Assembly: GCF_049243985.1 (NCBI RefSeq)
Contig: NC_135373.1
Coordinates: 80,416,213-80,480,212 of the forward strand
From: Paroedura picta
Taxonomy: Eukaryota > Chordata > Lepidosauria > Squamata > Gekkonidae
Direction of reading: 5' to 3'
DNA: 64,000 nucleotides
Numbering within the stretch: the first letter of the stretch is position 1; every line of letters starts with the position of its first letter. Below the pieces are notes generated by a model. It did no database searches and was not told where the DNA came from. It saw only the letters and a list, made by a program, of their open reading frames with translations. Shown one piece after another: positions 1 to 16,099 of this stretch. Position numbers and translations under genes: made by a program.

Positions 1-190
1 ATCTTATATGCCTTACATAATACCCCCCCCCCAAAAATCAGACATTACAGGCTTTTGGGGCCAGTCTGACTAGCCCTTCAATAATCCAAAGCGCACACAA
101 AATGTTCACACTCCTAAAAAGAAACACCTATGTTATGCAACACATCTACAACATGGCTCACTCTTAGGGCTTGGAATGTACTGATACACC

Positions 191-1285
191 AACTTTATTC
201 CAACCAACATTTTATTTATTTATTTATTTATTTATTTAGATTTATATACCACCCTCCCCGAAGGCTCAGGGCGGTTTACATTAAAACTAATCAACGATAC
301 ATGAAACAGTCTTCGTTAAAACATACAGTAAATAATAACAGTGGTTGTAACCATATAACAGAATAATGTAACAGTATAACAGTATAATAAAATAATATAA
401 CGATGGAACGGTGCAATACCACAACAGGTCCAGAGCGCTCTGGTGGAGTTCTGGGAGGAAGGGGGGAGATGGGGGGAGGGGGGGAGCGGGGGCCCTTCAT
501 TCGCTGTTGGTTGTGCCTGGTCTCAACCAAATGCCTGGCGGAGGAGCTCCTTTTTGCAGGCCCTGCGGAACTGTTTAAGCTCCGTCAGGGCCCTGATCTC
601 CTCCGGGAGCTCATTCCACCAGGTGGGGGCCAGTACAGAGAATGCTCTGGCCCTGGTCGAGACCAGGCGGACTTCTTTAGGGCCAGGGACCATTAGCCGG
701 TTGGTGGCGGTGGAGCGCAGAGCTCTTTTAGGGGCATAGGCAGGGAGGCGGTCCCTCAGGTACACTGGGCCCTGTCCGTGAATGGCCTTGAAGGTAATTA
801 CCAGAACCTTTAGTCTGATCCGGAATTCAACTGGCAACCACTGCAGTTGGTGGAGAATGGGCCGGATGTGGGACCTCCACGGTGTTGCTGTGAGGATCCT
901 GGCCGCTGCGTTTTGGACCAGCTGTAGTTTCCGGGTCAAGGCTAAGGGCAGGCCTGCGTAGAGCGAGTTACAGAAGTCCAGTCTAGAGGTGACCGTCGCA
1001 TGGATCACTGTGGCTAGGTGTTCCGGGGCCAGGTAGGGCGCTAGTAGTTTGGCTTGGCGGAGATGGTAAAATGCCAGCCGCGCTACCTTTGTGATCTGGG
1101 CTTCCATTGTAAGGGAAGTATCCAGAATCACGCCTAGGTTCCTGGCGGAGTGAGCCGTAGAGAGCTGTACTCCATCCAGGGCAGGCAGGCACGCTTCCTC
1201 GCATGGGCCCTTCCTACCCAGCCACAGGACCTCCGTCTTTGAAGGATTGAGCTTCAGACGACTCTGCTTCAGCCATCTCGTCACT
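191..1285 (-). repeat. CR1/L3-group LINE, 5'-truncated, C-terminal reverse transcriptase open
   Basis: This is the 3' part of a non-LTR retrotransposon on the minus strand. A 253-codon frame from 1284 to 523 is uninterrupted. It reads as the end of a CR1-type ORF2, with the LNPSKTEVLWLG motif, the segment SRLDFCNSLYAGLP, then LQLVQNAAARIL, LHQLQWLPVEFRIRLKVL and the closing RACKKELLRQAFG. Downstream on the minus strand is a 3' UTR that ends in text for a scaled 'cagggcggtttaca' tail and a (TATT)n microsatellite at 211-238. The element starts part-way through ORF2, so it is a dead-on-arrival copy. The open frame argues that the insertion is fairly young. Assignment to CR1 rather than L2 rests on remembered motifs only. 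Confidence 0.85.
211..238. repeat. (TATT)n microsatellite at LINE 3' end
   Basis: About seven copies of a TTTA/TATT unit lie at the 3' boundary of the minus-strand LINE. This is the usual place for the simple-repeat tail of CR1-type elements. Confidence 0.8.
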
Positions 1286-2984
1286 GCTTATAAACTGAAA
1301 TTCTCTAGTGAGATCACTCCCACTACAGTGCCTGAAATAACATAAAATGTGCCTTGAGCTCCCCATGACCAATTATGCATGGGGCTAGAAATCCAGGATA
1401 GCGGCAGCAGGGCAGCCCCAATTATGCACCTTGCTGCCGCCATTCCAGCCCTGGTGCTTCACAAATCCACTTAATGAACTGCCAAGGGAGCAAGCTCCTC
1501 CCCGTTATGAATTGCAGAGAACTTGGACAAGACTCTCCCTTTCAGCTGGTTTTACAGAAGGCAGAACATCTGCAAGGAAATTTTACGTTTTTTCCACCTT
1601 CTTGAAAAGCCTGGAGTGAAACAACTCACAGTTCCTTCCTCAGGAAATCCTAATGGGGTATTGCTTTGAGTTCCAGCCATACCACAGTGGACCAGTGAGA
1701 AGCAATATAGCAACCACTGGAACAACACAACTCTGGGATTCACTTTCCTATGTTCTGCCTCATTCTGGGCAGGAACGAGGAGCAAAGACACAGGAGTGCC
1801 CAGCTTTGCCCTCTGATAGTGTGGTATAGCTGCTGAGGAGCAACATGGACACAGCAGCATTCAACTTTCCCCAGCAAGAAAAGATGTTGTGTGGCCAGTA
1901 AGGAGTAGTATGGCAATACTTGGGCTCTTCTTCGCTGATCCCAGCAGGCTGGCAAGGAGGAACATAAGGGTATAGCAGCATCTGGCTAAGTGTGTTAGGA
2001 GATGAGAAGCATGGCAGTTCCAGCCTTTGCCTTGAAGACTCATGTAAGGTGCAGCTAATAAAATTACAGTTTTACCCAAATATTTAACGGGATTGGCAAC
2101 TACTGTACACTCTGTACTCTTTATAATATCTTTTTGTGTTAAAAATTTCATCATCATTTTTGTCTTCTGTTGATTTTGTAACCTGATACAAATTCTTCAG
2201 TGTGTTACATGATGTACTATAATGATTTTTGAGGATTCGAGACCATCAGAATCATATCATCTGCATAGCTTTCCATTTTAAACTCTAATTCATCCACTTT
2301 TATTCCTTAATCCTGGCAACTTGTCTGACCTTTGTGGCTAGAATCTCCATCACTTGGATAAATAGAAGAGGTATCATACAAGAGTATAAGAAGGACGGTC
2401 TAATAATTAAAGCAAACAGAGAGAAACAGACCTATCCACTGGCAATATGATAAAGAAAAATGTCCTATTTTTGTGGTTTTCCTTGTTTCTTTATTCTTTA
2501 GGATTTCTGTCAAAACGGAATCCAGGTAATCTCTGTTTTCAGTTCTTTCATCAGTGACAAGTCCTTATATACATTAACAGTATAATACTGGTCACAGGCT
2601 CACATAGGTATGGGGATACCAGTTTGTATTGAAGAGGTGACAAAAGGACATCCTTAACATGTGTCTTTTTTGACTGAAACTGCTTGTTAGTTTCCCCTTT
2701 ATTAAAGTATTTGCTTGTTGATTCATATATATGCTGTACATCCAGTTCCACAATTCAGGGCCACAACCCATATTCTGAAGTACGTTCAGTAAGAAAAGCC
2801 ATATTAAAGTGTTGAAATTAAAACGCTGCTTTCTTTCTCTTGTTCACAAATTCAATTGCATCTATCATGATGTCAGCAGGAAAAAAATCAGTCTTCCTAG
2901 TCATAGGAAACAGTGCCCCATCCCCTGATTGCAGAAGCTTTAACATCAAAGCTATTTTCTTTTAAGTCTCTTGACTTATGAAAT
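1286..2984. other. No gene seen; KICS2 downstream intron or flank
   Basis: I find no exon here in either strand, and in particular none of the remaining KICS2 exons. At 1369-1440 there are two ATTATGCA motifs flanking a GC-rich segment, which look like a decayed relative of the TTATGCAC element at 22028. The short open frames have no recognisable domain. Confidence 0.5.
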
Positions 2985-3205
2985 GTTCTTATTTATTTGA
3001 TTCATATATACCTCACTTTTCTCCCCAATGGGGAACCAAGTAACTCCATTTTCTCCTCGCAACAAACCTGTGAGGTAGATTAGTACAAGAGTGTGTTACT
3101 GGCCCAAGATTACCCAGCAAGCTTCCACAGCAAGGAAGGGGGGATTTGACCCTGGATTTCTCAGATCCTATTTCAACATTTTACCACTACACCACATCGG
3201 CTTTT
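2985..3205 (-). repeat. MIR/CORE-like tRNA SINE
   Basis: Read on the minus strand, this has a tRNA-like head (text ending 'ccactacaccaca' on the plus strand), a middle with 'actggcccaagattacccagc' type wording shared with amniote MIR/CORE SINEs, and an AT-rich tail near 2990. It abuts the next SINE at 3211. Relatives occur at 62990-63185 and 63478-63615. Confidence 0.6.
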
Positions 3206-3210
3206 AATAG

Positions 3211-3490
3211 AGAGCCAATTTGGTATAGTGGTTAGGAGTGCGGACTTCTAATCTGGCGAGCCAAGTTTGAATCTGCACTCCCCCAAAAGCAACCAGCTGG
3301 GTGACCTTGGGCTTGCCACAGCACTGAGAAAACTGCTCTGACTGAGCAGGAATATCAGGGCTCTCTAAGCCTCAACTGCCTCACAGGGTGTCTGTTGTGG
3401 GGAGAGGAATGGGAAGGTGAATGTAAGCTGCTTTGAGACTCCTTCAGGTAGAGAAAGAGCGGCATAGAAGAACCAACTCTTCTTCTTCTA
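3211..3490 (+). repeat. tRNA-derived SINE, full length, (CTT)n tail
   Basis: The element opens with GAGAGCCAATTTGGTATAGT, includes box-A and box-B like tRNA segments (TAGTGGTTAGGAG and AAGTTTGAATCT), and ends with 'ccaactcttcttcttct'. A closer-to-consensus copy lies at 51961-52236. Confidence 0.8.
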
Positions 3491-3579
3491 ATATACATAC
3501 ACTGTGAATTCTGATATAAGCACTGCTCTGAAAGTATCCTATCTATTTCAGTGTTCAGTTCTCCTGCCTTAATAGAATT

Positions 3580-4055
3580 GCTAGCCTTCAGGTGGTGGAT
3601 AGAGATCTCCTGAGATTACAACTGATCTCCAGGTGGCACAGGTAATTTTACCTGGAGAAAATGGCCTTTTGGAAGGTGAACTCTATGGCATCATCTTCAT
3701 CATTCGATTTATTTCCCACCACTTCTGAAGCCGGCTCATGGCGGGTTACAATGTCCAATAAAAACCCATTAAAACCCCCGTTAAAAGACATAAAAATCAT
3801 GAACATGACGGAAACCCATCCCCACTACTGGAGGGGCGAGGAAAGAGGTTAAAAATGTCAATCTACTCATACGGGGGGGGGGGGGGGCGTCAATCTTCCT
3901 CGCCTACCCCAGCCTCAACCACAAACCTGGCAGGAAAGCTCCGTTTTACAGGCCCTGAGGAACACATTATATCCCATTGAAGCTCCTCCCTAAACCCTGT
4001 CCTCTTCAGGCTCCATCCCTCAAATATCCAGATATTTCTCAACCTGGAGCTGGTA
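3580..4055 (+). repeat. Short inverted-repeat DNA element split by a LINE
   Basis: The left part (about 3580-3697) reads CTAGCCTTCAGGTGGTG, 'acaactgatctccagg' and 'gaaaatggccttttggaagg'. The right part (about 3962-4055) reads 'cctccctaaaccctg', 'tcttcaggctcc' and ends 'aacctggagctggtaac'. Together they match the layout of a squamate repeat seen again at 11430-11625 and 63296-63470. A LINE 3' end occupies the gap. Confidence 0.6.
3698..3961 (-). repeat. CR1-group LINE 3' end, nested
   Basis: The minus strand holds the 3' end of the same LINE group as 191-1285: text for a 'tttatttcccaccacttctg' tail, a UTR, and the last codons near 3890-3960 (FVVEAG-like). It includes a long G run at 3873-3886. 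It interrupts the DNA element at 3580-4055, so it is younger than that element. Confidence 0.6.
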
Positions 4056-4107
4056 ACCACATTTCTAGAGCAAGAAGAACCATGATACATGCAGCGGAGA
4101 GACTAAC

Positions 4108-6782
4108 CTTGAGCTGTATTTCTTTAATATGGTTTCCAAGATGTTTACCAGTTCCTCGGTGTTGATAAATTTCTGAGTGCTAAGGCTATACATTTTTTCA
4201 TAGAAGTCAGCAATTTCCATCCGAGCCTGAACGAAAAAACAGAGCTGCTCAGAGAGATGAGAGAGCAGTTCTTCCAGGTGAGGGGCTGTTCCTCCCAATG
4301 CATTCCGGCCTGTTGCTACCACCTTCTTCAGTTCATTATGCAGAGAAGTGTAGATGGTGCGTATAGAATCCTTTCGGCTGAAGAATGACTGCCCACCTAT
4401 TCAAAAAAAAAAAGTACTCACTACTCAAGCTCATAGGAGGAAATATTGATAGCGACATAGCAGATACACTATGGTTGATTTGGTTCCTCCCCTCCCCAAT
4501 TTTTTTGTCAACTTTCTTGCCCTTCTCTTTCTTTCACAAAGGTCTCAGAGTTACTAATTTTCCTCTTATTTTTGCAAATAAAAACATCTAGCACCCAGAA
4601 GCAGTCTCTTCCCTGGAGAATTAAAACAACGCTAGAGGGAGTCACCCCAAGGGTCAGACATGACCCAGTGCTTGCACAGGTGATACCTTTACCTTTAGCA
4701 TACTATGAAACATTAATTATCTCTGTTGATATTAATGACTCTAGATGTTACATTGTTTTTTAACAAAACACAGAAATGTGTACAGTCATACATATACTAA
4801 AGCTTCCCAGGTCCAACATGCGCTGGAATGCAAATCCAATGAGAATTGCCATCCATGCAAGTTTGAAGATCTGCTCATTTGTCCATTGAAGCATACAAGC
4901 AAGCATATTGTACATTATTTAACACTCAGGAAAGCACCGGCATGCATTTTCTCAACGGCCTCACCACGACTGGAGGGGCTGCCAAGAACTATTAAGAAAA
5001 GGCAACAGTTATTAGTTGCTTAGAACAGAAGGCATAGTTAGGTCAACCGTACAGTCAAGTCAAATACCAGCCAGCACAAAGTTTATGGCAATCACTACAG
5101 AAGGTACCTGTTTTTTTCAAACTACATGCCAATACCAAATCCCACTAAGATAACATCAATAGAAATATAATGCAAGCAGCTAAAAAAATTGCAGAAGTTA
5201 AGTGATATACAGCCTGAATGTCACAGTCTTACTGCAGACTTTGGATGTCTGCAAAGCATTTTAACTGTGGAAACACTCTACACTATGTATCATTCCTACA
5301 TCCTCATTCATCAATGTTTGATTGGGATTCTTCTCTTCTGGAATTTTTTCTTGGACTATTTCCAGTTGGAAAGTTCTCATAAACTCATTCTATTTTCATG
5401 GGTGAATGCCTTCTTGTAGCTCTTACTACATTGGGCAAGATATATGAATGTTGTTCATGAACATCCACCTGAGCAAGGCAATTTGATTTCTCTGCAACAT
5501 ATATACCTGGCCAGTAAATGTAAACCCTGCGGTAAATTTCTGAGCAACTGAGGCTATATATCATTGCATGTCATGCTATAGCAATGTGGACCTTCCTATG
5601 TGGAAGGGAATAATTGCAAAAGCAACACATTATCTAACAGTGTGTGGATGCAGAGAAGAGGAGGAAAAATGGGCTGGATTTTAAGGCTGTACGAGCAACT
5701 ACCACCTTCTAACACCCCCCCCCCACGTCCCTAAATCAGGCTTTCTGCACTTGCTTTAAGATGCTTCACTATGCAAAAAAAAGTGAGAGACAGAGAGAGA
5801 TGAGTAGGTAATGGGACGGAGTCCCAGCTTCCATGCATGCCTGGCCATTCCTGGACTTAATACAAAGGATTGAGTGGAACGCTGGCTGTTGTGGGTTTTC
5901 CTGGGCATGTGGATGTGATCTGGTAATTTTAGTCCCTTATATTTCACCAGTAACTCTGGTTGGCATCTTCAGAGGTAGACATGGCAAGATGGGAAAGTCT
6001 CTGCGTCGAAGTGCTCAGTGCATGATTCCTGGGATATACACCAGGGACACGTGTGTTTAACATATCATATTCCCGTCTTATCTGAAAATCTCCCAGGGCC
6101 TGGACTGGAACCAAGAATCTCCTAGATAAGATGGGAATGTGATGCATAGGTAAATAAAATGGCCAGACACTGTCCACACAGTCCACACTTTGGCACCGAG
6201 AATTTCCCATCTTGCCATGTCCGACTGGTGAAGATGCCAGTCCCAGTTACTGGTGAAACGTCAGGGACTAAAACTATCAGGCCAGGCCACACAGCCCGGA
6301 GCTCCCACAACTGACAGTTGTTATCAGCACTGTCTGGGGGATGAAAACAAGTCGAGTCTCCTGGTGAAGAGGAGGGAGCCGTCTCTCTTTCCCCCTTGCC
6401 CTGCAGGGGAGGGCTGTAGAAGGCGGGCGGGGAGCTCCTTCCCACAGAGGAGAGGCAAACCCGAGCCAGCCAAAACAGCGAGCGAGCCGGAGGGGGTAGG
6501 GAGGGAGGGAGGGGGGAGAGTGGGGAAGGCTGGAAGCAGCCCGGTACCTAGTTTCTGGCCCAAGAAGGTCATGCTGTGATAGGCCTTCTCCGCCGCTGCC
6601 AGGTGGGCCAGGCCGGCCAGGAGGGACAGCCAGCTGGCCCCGGCGCTCTTGTTTGCTTCGCGCTCCTTCTCCACATTGTCCTTGGCCTTGTCGTAGGAAA
6701 AGATCCCCAGGTGGGAGAAGAAGGTCTCCAGCACCGCCTGCTCCACCGGCACGGGCGCCCCCAGCGGGATCGCCTCCCCCAT
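4108..6782 (-). CDS. KICS2: KICSTOR subunit 2, first two coding exons (partial gene)
   Basis: KICS2 is a subunit of KICSTOR (with KPTN, ITFG2 and SZT2), which tethers GATOR1 to lysosomes so that mTORC1 responds to nutrient loss. Coding exon 1 is 6782-6548 (78 codons plus one base). It starts [19 protein letters not shown], contains [20 protein letters not shown], and ends LGQKL before a GTACCG donor. Coding exon 2 is 4396-4108 (289 bases) behind a TTTTGAATAG acceptor. It runs [10 protein letters not shown], then [20 protein letters not shown] and ILKKYSSR, and ends at a GTTAGT donor. The two exons join in frame and give 174 complete residues of a protein of about 445 residues in human. They match the human protein closely from memory. 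The remaining exons are not in positions 1-4107 as far as I can see, so they should lie beyond the left edge. Confidence 0.95.
4600..4699 (+). repeat. Sauria-type SINE, 3' fragment
   Basis: The text 'gtcaccccaagggtcagaca' followed by 'gatacctttaccttta' is the 3' end of the SINE seen in full at 16705-16977. Confidence 0.8.
5876..6320. repeat. Palindromic DNA transposon-derived element
   Basis: The left arm (about 5876-5995, with 'ttttagtccc', 'tttcaccagtaactctgg', 'ggcatcttcag' and 'catggcaagatggga') is the reverse complement, with changes, of the right arm (about 6208-6315). The half near 43985-44240 belongs to the same or a close family. I cannot place the superfamily with confidence; a hAT origin is a guess. 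Confidence 0.6.
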
Positions 6783-7000
6783 CCGCCGCCCGCTGCTGCG
6801 ACACAGGCAGCCTCACGCCCGCGCGCGCGCACCCCCCCCCCCCCACGGAAGGCTGCGCGGCCCCGCCCCTTCCCACGCAGCAACCAATCCCCGGAGCCAG
6901 AACCGGGATTCCCTCATGACCACGTGGCACGGAAAGGAAGAGAGAGCCCACGCCGGGCCGCGAAGTGGTCGCTTGTGGGCTTTAAAGAGGCGGCGTTCGG
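6400..7000 (-). promoter_or_regulatory. KICS2: KICS2 CpG-rich promoter and 5' UTR
   Basis: This stretch is strongly GC- and CpG-rich, covers coding exon 1 and runs upstream of the KICS2 ATG at 6782. It includes a (GC)n run and a C run near 6820-6844. The precise transcription start cannot be read from sequence. Confidence 0.7.
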
Positions 7001-8170
7001 TAAAAAGCGGGAGCGGAATTATATCCATCTACTATGCGGTTATAGAAATGCAACAAGGATAAGAGGTTTCATAGCCACATAAGTTCTTACCTACTAACAT
7101 TCCACACTGAAGGAATGGAACAAATTCTGCTGGGGATACATACTAAAATGAATAACGCCCAGACCTTAACTCGTTGCAACAGGGTCTACCGGCAGCGAGG
7201 CTAATGTTAGTTTGTTTTCCATTATTGCCACCTTTTTTATTGAAGGGTCTGGATGGAAACTTTGGGTTCGTTGATCCACAACGCACAAAATGGGCATGAG
7301 GTACTATTTGTTCCAAACTGCTAGATATTTATAAAACATGAAAAATAAATTAAGCAGGAAAAGGGAGAGTAGCAGTTTATTCGCAGACTGGTCCTCAAAA
7401 CTACAGTATCGAGAATGTTGTATTGAGATGATAAACTTCTTCAGGATTCAGCTCCTTCAAAAGCACTTCTATTAAATGAACACTAACATTTCTTCACACT
7501 TCTTACTCTTCCAAGTGGTAAGAACTTCTTGGAGCTGCTCTAACTGGAATTTTTGGGCTCAAAAGAAAGCACCAGAGGTTTGGCCTGTTTTTGTAATATT
7601 TGTAGAACTAAGCATGTGTGAAAGCCAAGTGGATCCATTGCCTCAGGGATAGATTCTGTTGATGAAGGTACTAAACCAGCTCGTTTCCCAGAATTTAGCA
7701 GTGCCGTAGGGAAAACTTGAACACAATCTGGCGACCTTTTTGTAACCATTGCTCTCCTTTTGCTTTAGCCTGGGGCTCCAATAGTCTTACGCCAACCCCC
7801 TTAACCTTAATTAGACATGAAACCCACAGCAAAATCTCATCTCATGTACCTTTATATACCTGAGCCATATGGGAGGGCGGCATAAAAATCCAATAAATAA
7901 TAAAAGGCATAGATGTGTGGGAAGTTACCCATAATTGCTGCACTGTTGCTGCATTGTACTCATCCTGTATTCACTAATATTTGTCTCTAGTCTCATGTCT
8001 ATAAGTTTTGGCAGGAATGGAGAAAGCAATACCAAAACCTTTCAGGTTCCTAACCTTTCTAAAGCAGTACACTAATATTAACGCCTGCAACCTTAGTAGT
8101 TCTATCCCTGATGACTGGAAGGGCAGAAGAGATGCAAGCCTAGGTTTACACTCTAAAAGGACAACAAAAC
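7001..8170. other. KICS2-RPL18A intergenic stretch
   Basis: No gene is recognised. A LINE 3' tail lies at 7857-7903 ('gggagggcggcataaaaa' then AATAAATAATAAA). A 69-codon minus-strand open frame at 7749-7540 has no known domain and no exon signals that I trust. Confidence 0.6.
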
Positions 8171-8191
8171 AATCAAATGTTCAAAAAGAAC

Positions 8192-8197
8192 TTTATT
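8192..8197 (-). terminator. RPL18A: RPL18A polyadenylation signal (AATAAA)
   Basis: On the minus strand AATAAA lies 32 bases after the TAA at 8231-8229. A very short 3' UTR is typical of ribosomal protein genes. Confidence 0.85.
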
Positions 8198-8228
8198 GAG
8201 ATTCAGAGCGCATGAATTAAGCCTGCAT

Positions 8229-13002
<4,774 letters not shown>

Positions 13003-13299
13003 GGTGCTGCCTCTCTCGCGGCCACCTAGAAAAGGAAGGGCCGCATGCGCGACACCCGGGCGCCGACCACGCCGACGGTGAGGCACCGCCCATCCCGGGA
13101 GCGGCCCTCGTCCATTGGTCTCTTAAAGAAGCAATCTTACTGGGTACAAATCTATCTATCTTTGGTAGCCACCTTTCTATTCGTTCTCTCGTCCGAGCGC
13201 CGGAAAATGACTAACACGGCCGGCAAAAGAGGCCCCGGTCTGTGATTTGGTGAGACTGTACAATAAAATTTGAGTCCATCAACAAGGTTTCATTCAAGG

Positions 13300-13410
13300 C
13301 AGATTCAGGTGGGTAGCCGTGCTGGTCGGAAGCGGCAGAACAAATGTCCAGAGGCAACAAAGATCTGTTCAAGGCCTGAGCTTCCATGTGCATGCACACC
13401 TCCCCCGACA
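13300..13410 (+). repeat. 'Gtgggtagccgtg' repeat copy
   Basis: The text 'caggtgggtagccgtgctgg' and 'agcggcagaacaaatg' matches 16100-16140 (caagtgggtagtcatgttgg, agcagcagaacaaat). The family is common in squamates; I do not know its class. Confidence 0.5.
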
Positions 13411-13599
13411 ATGGAACAAGAATCAGAAAAGAACCGATATAAGGAGAGTAAATCACTAAACAGCGTCACGGGGACATTCAGAAATATTCAGCACGGTAAT
13501 GAAGATCGGATAATTCCTTGCTAGAATAACAAAATCAGTCCTTTGGATTCAACTGTCGTTCAGGAAAACAGGAGGAATAAAAATGTTAAGGTTAGTAAC

Positions 13600-13650
13600 C
13601 TGAGCCCCCAGGGAGGGCGGTATATAAATATAATAAATAAATAATTAATG
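13600..13650 (+). repeat. CR1-group LINE 3' tail
   Basis: The text 'cccccagggagggcggtata' is followed by TAAATATAATAAATAAATAA. Only the last 50 bases of the LINE are present. Confidence 0.65.
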
Positions 13651-13660
13651 GCAGATGCTT

Positions 13661-14275
13661 TCCCAGTTATTATTGTTGTTATTGTCAGGTGCGAAGTCGT
13701 GTCCGACCCATCACAACCCCATGGACAATGATCCTCCAGGCCTTCCTGTCCTCTACCATTCCTCGAAGTCCATTTAAGTTTGCACCAACTGCTTCAGTGA
13801 CTCCATCCAACCACCTCATTCTCTGTCGTCCCCTTCTTCTTTTGCCCTCAATCGCTCCCAACGTTAGGCTCTTCTCCAGGGAGTCCTTCCTTCTCATGAG
13901 GTGGCCAAAGTATTTGAGTTTCATCTTCAGGATCTGGCCTTCTAAAGAGCAGTCAGGGCTGATCTCCTCTAGAACTGACCGGTTTGTTCGCCTTGCAGTC
14001 CAAGGGACTCACAAGAGTCTTCTCCAGCACCAGAGTTCAAAAGCCTCAATTCTTTGACGCTCAGCCTTCCTTATAGTCCAAGTTTCACAGCCATACATTG
14101 CAACTGGGAAGACCATAGCCTTGACTAGACGCACTTTCATTGGCAGGGTGATGTCTCTGCTTTTTAGGATGCTGTCTAGATTTGCCATAGCTTTCCTCCC
14201 CAGGAGCAAGCGTATTTTAATTTCTTTGCTGCAGTCCCCATCTGCAGTGATCTTGGAGCACAGGAAAATCTGTCA
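13661..14275 (-). repeat. BovB (RTE) LINE 3' part
   Basis: Minus-strand frames give the C-terminus of the RTE/BovB protein: MKVRLVKAMVFPVAMYGCET and AFELWCWRRLL from 14209-14009, then LKYFGHLMRRKDSLEKSL, GKRRRGRQRMRWLDGVTEA and AWRIIVHGVVMGRTRLR from 13924-13685. The frames are split, so the copy is inactive. The (TTATTG)n tail is at 13660-13685. Confidence 0.9.
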
Positions 14276-14499
14276 CTACTTCCATTTCTTCCTAGATATG
14301 GAAAGAAGCGATTAAAAGCGACCTGTTGCAAGCCCCACCCATCTCCATCCAAGCACGGAGGCCTTCCCACAAATGACAAGCTCCCTATGTGTTTGTTCTC
14401 CTGTCTGAAGACCAGAGAGTTAGAGTGAGATTGTACCAGAGTGTGTCAATAAGAGTGGGAGGATCGCAGCCTGACTCTTCCTGCCGTGGCTGCGCTCTA

Positions 14500-14685
14500 A
14501 CCGTTTATGCACTGGGAACTTCACTGCCCCAGCTCTCATGCAGGAGCACAAATCGGGGATGGATGAGGTGCACTAGGCCAAATGTTCCCCAGTGTGGGTG
14601 CAGGAAAAGGTGAGGCAACCTGCCATGACTAAAACTCCAGCCTGCAGAAGGGCATGAAACCTCCAGTGCATAAATGGTCTCAGTG
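14500..14685. repeat. MITE with ACCGTTTATGCACTGG ends
   Basis: The ends 'aaccgtttatgcactggg' and 'ctccagtgcataaatggtct' are inverted copies of each other. A second copy of about 200 bases lies at 63688-63887, and the two align along their length ('aacttcactgccccagctc', 'gagcacaaatcggggatgga', 'gactaaaactccagcctgca'). Confidence 0.8.
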
Positions 14686-15043
14686 AAGAGGAAAGGGCCC
14701 TGCTGTGCCTGCGTGTCTGGGGCTCGCCTACTGCCCATTTCGGTTCCAGAGAAGAGCTTGTGGCCTTCGCCCTCCCTCCTGCAGCCTGCTGAGCTGCTAG
14801 TTTTCTCCTGCGTTGCCAGGCCAGCTGCTGAGCACCCGCTGCCTGCCTGCCTGCCTGCTCCCGATTGGCAACTGGCCTCCCTTGTGGCTTGATGGTCTTC
14901 TCCGTCCTCAGGGTGATGGGATCTCTATAACTGTAGAGTCCCCCTTCCCATGCGGTATGGCCAGGCAGGAAGGCAGGACTCCAGCTAGCCTCCTGCAGCT
15001 ACACCGCCTGCAGAGGAGAGAGTCCAGGCGGATCTGTTTAGAA

Positions 15044-15254
15044 TAAGGTGACCAGATTTTAACATTGGTAAAGCAAGACACCATTGGCCAGGGGTGAGGG
15101 GGTTCTTGATTAAAAATTTGGTCTACATGGAGCAACAAAAAGTTGCATAGAACGCAAAAATAGTATTGTAATATTTTTTTTTATTTCAACATAAGTACAA
15201 TTTGCCAGGTACACTCAGATGTCCCTCAAAAAGTGGGACAATCTGGTCACCTTA
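15044..15254. repeat. TA-flanked MITE, AGGTGACCAGATT inverted ends
   Basis: The element 15046-15252 begins AGGTGACCAGATTTTA and ends AATCTGGTCACCT, and each end is flanked by TA. The size and TA flanks fit a Tc1/mariner-type MITE. Confidence 0.75.
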
Positions 15255-16099
15255 GTTTAAAGGGCCAAACTCTGGTTGCAACCCCCCCCCCCGAAACTAC
15301 CCCAGAAAAGGAAGTCGAGGTGGGGTGGGAAGGGCTTCATCAGCAATGGGCATTATAAGCAAAGCCTTTTTTTCTTCCCTAGATGGAAAACTCTGAGAAA
15401 CCTGTCTATTACAATGTTTGTTTTTATTCATCCTCCAAGGTGTGTGGCGCACACAGTTTCCCCTCTCAGTTTTAACATTACAACAAACCTAAAGTAGCTT
15501 AGAGAGAGACAGGTTAGGCTAGCTCATGATCCTCCAGTGAAAACGGCTGAATGGAGAATTAATTCCCCCCCCCCCAACATAGAATGCCTGCTTCCTAAAT
15601 GGGATCTGCTTTATATAGTTTATTGAAGGTAGCCTAGGTAATGATTTCAAAGGGCCTCTGTCTGGGATAATGTTATACAACTACTAACACATGCAAGTTT
15701 TTTAGTAAATTACAGAGGAAGAGCCAGTATGTAACAGCATGCTGGGTTATGTACAACATATAATTTTTCACCATACTCTAGCTGTAATAAAACTTTTAAT
15801 ATTGTGTGTCTTCTGATTGAATATATATCCAATTTCTCAGTTATCTCTGGAATTCTTTGCTTAAGCCACAAGTTTGTAGGTGCATATTATGAGCAAAATA
15901 GCTGTGACTACTGTTTGCAAGATTTTTGACATCCTACACTCAGACAACTTGATTCCCAACAAAATGTGTAATAACTGCATAAGAAAAGTACTATCTGTGA
16001 TTCTAGGCGAACTCCCAACTCTTGCATTATTGCTAGTAGCAATTACTATAATACACATAACAAGGACCAACACCACATGTGCAGTAATGCCACTAAGAT

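Larger units (their letters stand above)
4397..6547 (-). other. KICS2 intron 1
   Basis: This 2.15-kb intron has GT-AG ends on the minus strand. It contains a Sauria SINE tail (4600-4699), a palindromic DNA element (5876-6320) and otherwise sequence I cannot assign. Confidence 0.85.

Noticed and set aside
1-4107. Remaining KICS2 exons
   Set aside because: I looked for the continuation after KKYSSR and found none; the apparent readthrough is intronic.
6277-6951. 224-codon minus-strand frame overlapping KICS2 exon 1
   Set aside because: It is an out-of-frame shadow of the KICS2 exon and its GC-rich flank.
7540-7749. 69-codon minus-strand frame between KICS2 and RPL18A
   Set aside because: I could not match it to any family and saw no splice or promoter signals. 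A decayed retrocopy is possible but unsupported.
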